The notes beneath the pieces were generated by a model that made no database searches, was not told the origin of the DNA, and saw only the letters and a program-made list of their open reading frames with translations. The position numbers and the translations under genes are program-made. From Parvularcula sp. BBD 1991-13 (GTDB lineage Bacteria; Pseudomonadota; Alphaproteobacteria; Caulobacterales; Parvularculaceae), in assembly GCA_001657385.1 (NCBI GenBank), contig LYSZ01000001.1, forward strand, positions 434,001-498,000: DNA of 64,000 nt, in the 5' to 3' direction. Positions 54,753 through 61,779 of this stretch are shown piece after piece (within the stretch, counting starts at the first letter, position 1; every line of letters begins with the position of its first letter).

Positions 54753-56354
54753 ATGCCCATGACACCCTGGTGGCGCGGCGCGGTGATCTATCAAATTTAT
54801 CCGCGCAGTTTTTTCGACAGCAATAATGACGGGATCGGCGATCTCGCCGGCATCGCCGAAAAGCTCGACTATGTCGCGTCGCTCGGCGTCGACGGGATCT
54901 GGCTGTCGCCCTTTTTCACCTCGCCGATGCGCGATTTCGGTTACGACGTCGCCGACTACTACGCCGTCGATCCCATTTTCGGCTCCATCGAGGAGTTCGA
55001 CCTCCTGGTGGAGCGCGCCCATGCGCTGAACCTCAAGGTCATCATCGACCAGGTTTATTCGCATACGTCCGACAGGCATCCGTGGTTTCTGGAAAGTCGC
55101 AGCAGCCGGACGAACGAGCGGTCCGACTGGTATGTGTGGGCCGACGCCAGGCCCGACGGCGCGCCGCCCAACAACTGGCTGTCCATGTTCGGCGGCCCCG
55201 CCTGGTCATGGGATACGCAGCGGCGGCAATATTATCTGCATAATTATCTTTCCGAACAGCCGGATCTGAACTTTCACAACCCGGACGTTCAGGAGGCGAT
55301 CCTCGACGTCTCGCGGTTCTGGCTCGACCGCGGCGTCGACGGGTTCCGGCTCGACGTTGCGAATTACTATTTCCACGACAAGGCCCTGCGGGACAATCCG
55401 GCGACCGGGGTGCGCGACGCCTCGCGGCCCTATCAGTTCCAGCACCACCGCTATAACCGGTCGCAACCTGAAACGCTCGGCTTCCTGAAGCGGCTGCGGG
55501 AGGTGCTGGACGGTTACGACGACAGGATGAGCGTCGCGGAAATCGCCAGCGCCGCCCATATCGAACGCAGCATCGAATATACCGACGGCGGCGACCGTCT
55601 CCACACGGCGTATAATTTCCTGTTCCTCGAAAGCGAGACGCTGACGCCGGACCTGATCCGCCGCGGCCTGTCGCAGTGGACCAGCCGGGACGCCTGGCCG
55701 TCCTGGTCGTTTTCCAATCACGATGTGAAGCGCGCCGTGTCGCGCTGGGGCGGGGGCGAGCCCGACCCCGTCTTCGCGAAACTTCTCCTGGCGCTCCTGT
55801 GTTCGCTGCGCGGGACGGTATTCATCTACCAGGGTGAGGAACTCGGCCTTGCGCAGGCGGACGTGCCGTTTGAAAAACTTCAGGACCCGGAGGCCATTCG
55901 CTTCTGGCCCGCCAATCTGGGCCGTGACGGCTGCCGCACGCCGATGCCGTGGCAGGCGATGCGCCCCAATGCGGGCTTTTCCGCTGCGACGCCCTGGCTG
56001 CCCGTGGACCCGAAACACGAAGCCGCCGCTGTCGATCAACAGGACGCGCTGCCGCAATCGGTGCTGAACTTTGCGCGCGGCTTCCTGGCTTTTCGCCGCG
56101 GCCGCGCGGCGTTGATCGCCGGCGACATCGCGTTTCACGACGCTGACGATCCTGTCCTGGTTTTCGAAAGAAGCGCGGGCGACGAACGGCTCCTGTGCGC
56201 GTTCAACCTCGGCGCGGAAACAAAACGGGCGACGCTGAATATCGGCGCAGGGCTCTTGCGCGCGTTGGAAACGGGGCTGGCGGGAACGGTCGAAAACGGC
56301 CATACTCTTGTCCTTCCGCCTTTCGCGGGCGTCATCGCAACAACGGGAACCTGA
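54753..56354 (+). CDS. Alpha-glucosidase, glycoside hydrolase family 13
   Basis: Intracellular GH13 enzyme that splits alpha-glucosides (maltose, sucrose isomers or oligosaccharides) to glucose. The catalytic residues are all present: nucleophile D201 in GFRLDVANY, acid/base E263 in SVAEIAS and the transition-state Asp D324 in FSNHDV. The N-terminal YQIYPRSFFDSNNDGIGDLAGI and DYYAVDPIFGS strands and QVYSHTSDRHPWF are classic for the oligo-alpha-glucosidase subfamily (GH13_23-like). No signal peptide, 533 residues. The ATG at 54753 follows GAAGGA; 54759 is also possible. It follows the symporter closely, so glucose release after uptake fits. Confidence 0.95.
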   Translation: MPMTPWWRGAVIYQIYPRSFFDSNNDGIGDLAGIAEKLDYVASLGVDGIWLSPFFTSPMRDFGYDVADYYAVDPIFGSIEEFDLLVERAHALNLKVIIDQVYSHTSDRHPWFLESRSSRTNERSDWYVWADARPDGAPPNNWLSMFGGPAWSWDTQRRQYYLHNYLSEQPDLNFHNPDVQEAILDVSRFWLDRGVDGFRLDVANYYFHDKALRDNPATGVRDASRPYQFQHHRYNRSQPETLGFLKRLREVLDGYDDRMSVAEIASAAHIERSIEYTDGGDRLHTAYNFLFLESETLTPDLIRRGLSQWTSRDAWPSWSFSNHDVKRAVSRWGGGEPDPVFAKLLLALLCSLRGTVFIYQGEELGLAQADVPFEKLQDPEAIRFWPANLGRDGCRTPMPWQAMRPNAGFSAATPWLPVDPKHEAAAVDQQDALPQSVLNFARGFLAFRRGRAALIAGDIAFHDADDPVLVFERSAGDERLLCAFNLGAETKRATLNIGAGLLRALETGLAGTVENGHTLVLPPFAGVIATTGT

Positions 56355-56373
56355 CGGGATCATCGGCGCTCAT

Positions 56374-57447
56374 ATGTCCAAGTCTCGGTTGAAATCGGAA
56401 GACAGGCCGGTTGGCGGAACATTGACGACGATGAGCGAAATCGCCCGCATGGCGGGCGTTTCCGAATCGACTGTCTCCCGCGCGCTGTCGGACAGCCCCC
56501 TCGTCGCGGAGAAAACTCGCGAGCGCATCCGCAAGATCGCGCAGGCGGCGAATTTTTCCGTCAATCAGCAGGCGCGCAATCTCGCCCTCGGCCAGTCGCG
56601 CACCATCGAGGTGATATTCCCGATCGAGCCCGGCACGCTGCAACAGGTTTCCGATCCCTTCTTCGTGGACATGCTGGCGGCCCTCACCGATGAACTGGCG
56701 AACCGTCAATATGACGTCCTGCTGACCAAATCGACCCCATGGGACGCCAATCGTCCGGGCTGCGCCTTTCTGGGCGGTCGCGCGGACGGCGTCATTTTCG
56801 TGGGGCAGGGACGCCATCGCGCCGACATTCGCGACTTCGCCCGCGCCCAGCGGCGGGTGGTGGCGTGGGGCGCGGTCAGCGAGGAGAACGATCACTGCGT
56901 CGTCGGCAGCGACAATATCGGCGGCGGGCGCATGGCGACGGAGCATCTCCTGAAGATCGGCCGCAGGTCGATCGTTTTTCTCGGCGACCGAACCCTGCCG
57001 GAAATCGCGCAACGCTATGACGGCTACCGCATGGCGCTTGCCGCCGCCGGTTGCGACGTGAAGGAGGATCTTGTCCTGTCCGCGCCCTTCGACATCGAGG
57101 AGGCGCGCCGCGCCTCTGCGCCGCTGTGCGGTCTTTTTCCGAAATTCGACGCGATTTTCGCGGCCAGCGACATGATCGCCCTCGCGGCCATCGCCGCCCT
57201 TCGCGAAGGCGGCATCTCGACGCCGGCGGACGTCTCCATTGTCGGCTTCGACGGCATCCCCGCCGGCGCCCATGTGGACCCGAGCCTGACCACCGTGCGC
57301 CAGGACGTGCGCCGGGGCGGAAGCGTCCTTGTACGGAAAATGCTGGAGATTCTCGACGGCGGCGACGGCGCCTCCGAGCGGCTGCCGGTCGAGTTGATCG
57401 TTCGCCGCTCATGCGGCGGCGGCGCGAAGGCGGACCTCAGGACGTGA
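56374..57447 (+). CDS. LacI-family transcriptional regulator
   Basis: A 357-residue regulator with an N-terminal LacI helix-turn-helix (TTMSEIARMAGVSESTVSRALSD, about 13-36), a hinge, and a periplasmic-binding-protein-like sugar domain. The HTH recognition sequence VSRALSDSP is of the type that binds palindromes with central CG. The two operators at 52901 and 53012 are the obvious targets, so it likely represses the receptor and symporter-glucosidase operons until an alpha-glucoside is present. It starts 20 bases after the glucosidase stop and overlaps the convergent ABC ATPase gene by 11 bases. Confidence 0.93.
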   Translation: MSKSRLKSEDRPVGGTLTTMSEIARMAGVSESTVSRALSDSPLVAEKTRERIRKIAQAANFSVNQQARNLALGQSRTIEVIFPIEPGTLQQVSDPFFVDMLAALTDELANRQYDVLLTKSTPWDANRPGCAFLGGRADGVIFVGQGRHRADIRDFARAQRRVVAWGAVSEENDHCVVGSDNIGGGRMATEHLLKIGRRSIVFLGDRTLPEIAQRYDGYRMALAAAGCDVKEDLVLSAPFDIEEARRASAPLCGLFPKFDAIFAASDMIALAAIAALREGGISTPADVSIVGFDGIPAGAHVDPSLTTVRQDVRRGGSVLVRKMLEILDGGDGASERLPVELIVRRSCGGGAKADLRT

Positions 57448-58570
57448 CCGCGTCCCGGAGCGGCGGCAGGCGGCGCCGGGTCGCGGTGTCGAAGTAAAGC
57501 GCGCGCGCCTCGTCAACGAGGATGACGACGGCCGCGCCCGGTCGCGGCGGGGCCGGGGCCAGCGCTTCAAAGTCGCGCGACGGCGCGACGACCCGCAAGG
57601 GGCCGAGGGCCGTTTGCGCCGTCACCAGGGTTTCGCGGGCGAGCGGTTCGATGTCCGTCACCGCGCCCGCGATGCGGCCGACGCCGCCGTTCCCGCCGGC
57701 GCCCCCGTCCGCGGTCGCATTGCCTGGAAGCGCCAGTCTCAGATGCTCCGGGCGCAGCCCCATCAGCGCCGGGCCGTCGCGTATGTCGGCGCGCGCAAGG
57801 GCGAGGTCGCCGGCCCGGGCGAGGCCGTTCTCGATGTGGACGGGCGTCAGGTTGATCTCCGGCCAGCCGAAGAACCGGGCCACGGCGACGCTCGCCGGCG
57901 CCATGATAAGGTCCGCTGACGGACCGAACTGGAGGACACCGCCATCGCTGACGCAGGCGGCGACGTCGCCGAGGGCCAGCGCTTCGGACTGGTCATGGGT
58001 GGCGATCACGCCGGTCAGCCGAAACCGGCGCTGAATGTCGCGGATGAGCGCGCGAAGGGCGATGCGCTTGGGCGCGTCCACATTGGCGAGCGGTTCGTCC
58101 ATGAGGAGGATGCGCGGACGCTTGACGAGCGCGCGGGCGAGCGCGACGCGCTGGCGCTGGCCGCCGGAGAGCGCGTCGGGGCGCCGGTCGAGCAGGTCCG
58201 CAACCTTCACGGCGGCGGCGATCTCCATCACGCGCGCGTCGGCCTGCGCGCGTGAAAGCGACAGAAACTTGAGCGGGTAGGCGATGTTTTTCCGCACGCT
58301 CATATGCGGGTAAAGGGCGTAGTTCTGAAACACGAAGCCTATGTCGCGCGCGCGCGGCGGAACGCCGGTCATGTCGCGGCCGTCGAACAGGACCCGCCCT
58401 TCCTGCGCCTGCAACAGGCCGGCGATCAGCATCAGGAGCGTCGTCTTGCCGCCCCCGGACGGCCCCACAAGCGCGGTGACGCGCCCCGAGGGCAGGCTCA
58501 GGCTGACATCGGCGACCGCTCGCCTGTCCCCCCAGCGGCGCGTGACGCCGTCTAGCGTGATTTCGGTCAT
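57437..58570 (-). CDS. ABC transporter ATPase, MalK/UgpC type
   Basis: A 377-residue ATPase of the carbohydrate importer family CUT1. The nucleotide-binding domain has Walker A GPSGGGKTTLL, the signature LSGGQRQRVALARAL, and Walker B RILLMDEPLAN, followed by the H-loop IATHDQSEALALGD. A C-terminal OB-fold extension of about 130 residues (GLRPEHLRLALPG) is the MalK-type regulatory domain. It follows the permease gene without gap and ends convergent to LacI. It would energise the two permeases at 58571 and 59645. Confidence 0.94.
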   Translation of the reverse strand: MTEITLDGVTRRWGDRRAVADVSLSLPSGRVTALVGPSGGGKTTLLMLIAGLLQAQEGRVLFDGRDMTGVPPRARDIGFVFQNYALYPHMSVRKNIAYPLKFLSLSRAQADARVMEIAAAVKVADLLDRRPDALSGGQRQRVALARALVKRPRILLMDEPLANVDAPKRIALRALIRDIQRRFRLTGVIATHDQSEALALGDVAACVSDGGVLQFGPSADLIMAPASVAVARFFGWPEINLTPVHIENGLARAGDLALARADIRDGPALMGLRPEHLRLALPGNATADGGAGGNGGVGRIAGAVTDIEPLARETLVTAQTALGPLRVVAPSRDFEALAPAPPRPGAAVVILVDEARALYFDTATRRRLPPLRDAVTS

Positions 58571-59641
58571 TCAAATCACGCTCCGCCACCCGCCGGGGCG
58601 CGCGACGGCCCGCAGGGCCAGCCCGATAAACAGGACCGGCGGCAGGGCATAAAGCAGCGCTAGCGAGGCCAGGGCGCCGTAATCGACGCCGAGGCTTTCG
58701 TCCGCCAGCCGGTGCACATACATGCTAAAAGTCCAGCGTTCCTGGCTGAGAAAGACGACGCGCGCGATCACGTAGTCTCCCCATCCGACCATGAAGGCGA
58801 GCACCGAGACGGCCGCCGCCGCCGGCGCCGCCAGGGGCAGCGCCGCGTCGCGAAACGCCCCGATGCGCGACGCGCCGTCGGCGAGGGCGCTCATTTCCAG
58901 CACCGGCGGGATGCGGTCGAAGGCCGCCTTCATGAACAGGATGGCAAACGGCAATTCCAGCGCGCTGAGCGCCAGGATCGCGCCCGCGGGGGTATCGATC
59001 AGCCCCAGCCGCTCAAGCGCCAGAAATTGCGGCGCCAGGAGGGCCATGGTCGGAAATGCCTGCGCCGCGAACAGGCCGATCAGCAGCGGCGCGCGCCAGG
59101 AAAAAGCCGTCCGTGAACAGACATAACCGGCGAGCGTCGCGGCGGCGGCGACAAGCCCCGCATGCCCCGCGGCGACAAGCACGCCCGTGAGGGCGGCGTC
59201 GATCGCGCTCGGCGCCGGGAAAAAAGCCCTCGCGCCGCCGGCCGCTCCCGCGCCTGCTTGCCCAATCCCGGCGATCATGTCGCCGGTGACGGCCGCGGCG
59301 AGGTTGCCGCCGGCCTGGGGGGCGAGGGCGACAAGACCGAGGGCGAGGGCGGTCCCGGCGAGGACGAGCGCCGCGCGCAGGCGGCCGTCCGGCGTCAGGG
59401 CGACGAGGAGAGCGAAGGCGAGCCCGGCGCCGCCGAGCGCAAATCCCGGCCCCGGCGCGGCCGGCGCGCCGTCCCCGGCGGCCGCCGTCCAGACAAGCCA
59501 GCCGACGCCGGCGGCGACGGGAAACGAGATGATCGCGAGCGCCGCCGTCCACAACAGCGCCGCCCGCCGCCCCGGCGCCCCGAAGCCCCAGGCCGCCGCG
59601 GCGCGGCGCGCCCTGTCGTTGTTCCGGCCGGCCCTGCGCAT
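58571..59641 (-). CDS. ABC sugar-transporter permease, MalG type
   Basis: A 356-residue inner-membrane permease. The coupling helix EAA loop reads EMSALADGASRIGAFRDAALPLAAPA (about 245-270), the family standard. It has about eight hydrophobic segments, two more than MalG; the extra segments are Ala/Gly-rich (about 60-120) and stand before the normal core. The gene follows malF-like by three bases and is followed directly by the ATPase gene. Confidence 0.9.
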   Translation of the reverse strand: MRRAGRNNDRARRAAAAWGFGAPGRRAALLWTAALAIISFPVAAGVGWLVWTAAAGDGAPAAPGPGFALGGAGLAFALLVALTPDGRLRAALVLAGTALALGLVALAPQAGGNLAAAVTGDMIAGIGQAGAGAAGGARAFFPAPSAIDAALTGVLVAAGHAGLVAAAATLAGYVCSRTAFSWRAPLLIGLFAAQAFPTMALLAPQFLALERLGLIDTPAGAILALSALELPFAILFMKAAFDRIPPVLEMSALADGASRIGAFRDAALPLAAPAAAAVSVLAFMVGWGDYVIARVVFLSQERWTFSMYVHRLADESLGVDYGALASLALLYALPPVLFIGLALRAVARPGGWRSVI

Positions 59642-59644
59642 CGG

Positions 59645-60691
59645 TTATCCCTCCGGATCCAGCGGATCGGCGGCGAGAAAACCGGCGCGGCGAAGACGCC
59701 CCCATGCCAGGGCGATGACGATTGCGCCGGCGATCAGCAGGAGGCTCGACAGCGCCGCGCCATAGCCGTAAAGGCCGTCCTCGAAGGCGCGGCGATAGAT
59801 ATACTGTGCGTATACGGTGGACTCGAAATTGGGGCCGCCCCCGGTAAGCAGGAGAATCAGCTGAAACGACCCGAGCAGGGACAGCGCCTGCGACGCGGCG
59901 ACGACGATAATCGCCGGACGCAGATGCGGCAGGACGATGTCGGCGAGGATGTCGCCGCCCCGCGCGCCGTCCAGCCGCGCCGCGTGGACGAGATCCGCCG
60001 GCAGCGAGCGCAGCGCCGCGGTGAAAACGACCATGCCGAAGGAGACGCTGGCGACGCCTGTCGCCAGGGTGACGAAGGCGAGCGGCGCGCCGAGGCGCGG
60101 GTCCGGCCCGAGGCCGAGACCGTGAGATGCGGCGGACAGGGGGCCGCCGGGGTCGGCCGCCCATCCCCACAACATGGCGTAAACGACCCCCGGCATCACC
60201 TGCGGAGCAAGCCACAGGGCGCGGATCACCGCCGCCGCGCGCGGCGGCGCCGCATGGGCGGCGAGCGCAATGGCCAGCGCCAGACCGACGCCGAACAGGG
60301 CTGTCGCCGCGACGGCGTAGATCGCTGTCTGGGCGATGATGACGGGCAGCCGCGGATCACCCGTCAGTAAACGGACATAATTGTCCATCGACCAATCGGT
60401 GATGCGCAGATCCGGCCCCATGTTGGAAAAGGACAGGACCAGCGCAGCGCAGGCGGGGATGCACACAAAGACGCCGATCATGGCGAGGGCCGGCGAGACG
60501 AACGCCGCCGTCAGCGCTCCGCGCCCATCCGCCAGTCCGTTCTTCAGTCCGGTCGCGTGCCTGTCTTCAAGACCGTCCGCGAATGGTCCCGCCTCCGATC
60601 TCGTCTTCCATCCTGTCTTCGATCTCGCGTTCGTTTTCGCCTTGCCGGCGCCCGCTGCCGCGCCTTCAAAGGCCTTGCTCCGTTCTCCCAT
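59645..60691 (-). CDS. ABC sugar-transporter permease, MalF type
   Basis: A 348-residue inner-membrane permease. The EAA loop reads HAARLDGARGGDILADIVLPHLRPA, and the membrane core starts with AAFVSPALAMIGVFVCIPACAALVLSF near residue 60. The first 58 residues are a low-complexity, basic stretch encoded by short degenerate repeats (60520-60640), not a usual MalF feature. The true start may lie further in, but no better ribosome-binding site was seen. No gene for a substrate-binding protein lies next to it. Confidence 0.88.
   Translation of the reverse strand: MGERSKAFEGAAAGAGKAKTNARSKTGWKTRSEAGPFADGLEDRHATGLKNGLADGRGALTAAFVSPALAMIGVFVCIPACAALVLSFSNMGPDLRITDWSMDNYVRLLTGDPRLPVIIAQTAIYAVAATALFGVGLALAIALAAHAAPPRAAAVIRALWLAPQVMPGVVYAMLWGWAADPGGPLSAASHGLGLGPDPRLGAPLAFVTLATGVASVSFGMVVFTAALRSLPADLVHAARLDGARGGDILADIVLPHLRPAIIVVAASQALSLLGSFQLILLLTGGGPNFESTVYAQYIYRRAFEDGLYGYGAALSSLLLIAGAIVIALAWGRLRRAGFLAADPLDPEG
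60520..60640. repeat. Degenerate short repeats inside the 5' end of the MalF-type gene
   Basis: Words such as cagtccgttctt / cagtccggtcgc and cctgtcttcaag / cctgtcttcgat recur with period near 12 bases. They code for the basic N-terminal tail of the permease. They resemble in style the intergenic arrays elsewhere in the window, though without an exact 16-bp period. Confidence 0.5.
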
Positions 60692-60787
60692 GACGCCCCC
60701 GGCGCTTGCCCCGGCGCGACGACCGCCGCCCCCTACGCCTCGCCGAACCTTGGCGCGAAATCAACCCGCTTTTTGCCGTCCGTGGGA

Positions 60788-61675
60788 TTATTCCCCGTCA
60801 AGCGGCGGCAGGGTCGGAATTCGAAACGCGCGAACCTCGCGGTTCGGACGGCTGATGGCGTACAGGATGCGCGCTTCCGGCTGCGAGCGGTCCCAGGCGA
60901 AGGCTTGTCCTTCGGCGTTGACGGCGATCGTCGCGCGATGGACGAGGCGCACGCCCGCTTCGGGCAGAGCGACGGCGTAAAGCTCCTTGCGGTCGTGGCC
61001 CATCAGATAAAGCAGGCCGTCCGGGCCGAAGGCGCCGCCGGACGCGCTGTGCGGCGCCATGCGTTCAAGCACGGTTTCGGGCAACAGCCATTGTTCCAGA
61101 AGGCGCCATTCGGCGTCGAAACGCGCCACCGATCCATAGGTGTGCGGCCGGTTCGGCTCGCCGCCCTTGCCGTCGTAATTGGCGAAGCCCGCCCACCATT
61201 CGTCGCCGCGTTTCTCCGCCCAGGTCAGCGAACCGAGAGCGAAGCCAAGGGCGCGCGATCCCGCGGGGGCGAGGGTCGCCTTGTCAAAATACTCGATCGA
61301 ACTCGCCATGGGCAGGTCCGGAAAGTTCGAATGGGCGCACACCAGCCGGTCTGCGTCGGCGTAGCAGCTGTTGAGATGTTCATGGGGGCCGCCCTTCCCG
61401 CCGCGCCACGCGGCGACCTTTTCTCCGTCGGATTTCCTGTACTTGCCGATGGCGTAATTGACGACGGCGTAGAAATGTTCCGCGTCGACCGCCGTTCCCT
61501 GCAACGCCTCCGGCGCGGGCCAGCGGCCGATTTCCTCGGCGGCGAGACCGGTCGCGGGCGCGGCCGGTTTTGCAGTTTGGGTTGCGGCCTGGGATACAGC
61601 GTGCGGCGCCGTCCGCGCGGCGGCGGGACCGGCGAGCATGGCGGCGATCAGGATTGTGATGTGGGTAATGCGCAT
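60788..61675 (-). CDS. Secreted protein, probable beta-propeller
   Basis: A 295-residue protein with a signal peptide (MRITHITILIAAMLAGPAAA) followed by an Ala/Pro/Thr linker. The mature part shows repeated strand-turn units (HFYAVVNYAIGKYRK, RLVCAHSNFP, WWAGFANYDG, LYLMGHDRKELYAV, ARILYAISRPNREVRAF) of the kind seen in beta-propeller enzymes and secreted lactonase or cycloisomerase relatives. I cannot name its reaction. It lies between the TonB receptor and the ABC permease genes, on the same strand, at the place where a binding-protein gene would be expected. Confidence 0.72.
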   Translation of the reverse strand: MRITHITILIAAMLAGPAAARTAPHAVSQAATQTAKPAAPATGLAAEEIGRWPAPEALQGTAVDAEHFYAVVNYAIGKYRKSDGEKVAAWRGGKGGPHEHLNSCYADADRLVCAHSNFPDLPMASSIEYFDKATLAPAGSRALGFALGSLTWAEKRGDEWWAGFANYDGKGGEPNRPHTYGSVARFDAEWRLLEQWLLPETVLERMAPHSASGGAFGPDGLLYLMGHDRKELYAVALPEAGVRLVHRATIAVNAEGQAFAWDRSQPEARILYAISRPNREVRAFRIPTLPPLDGE

Positions 61676-61701
61676 ACGGATTTCATCTTTCTCTGAAGCA
61701 A

Positions 61702-61734
61702 GAACCGGCGCGCCCGGGACGGCCGCGCCGGTTC
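61702..61734 (-). terminator. Hairpin between the TonB receptor and the beta-propeller gene
   Basis: An exact 11-bp stem (gaaccggcgcg and its complement) with an 11-base loop lies 46 bases after the receptor stop. On the minus strand it is not followed by a clear T-run, so it may be a processing or attenuation hairpin instead of a terminator. Confidence 0.45.
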
Positions 61735-61779
61735 GCTCAGGGGCTCCCCCTTGGGGAAGGGCGGCCCCTGGCTGATTGA

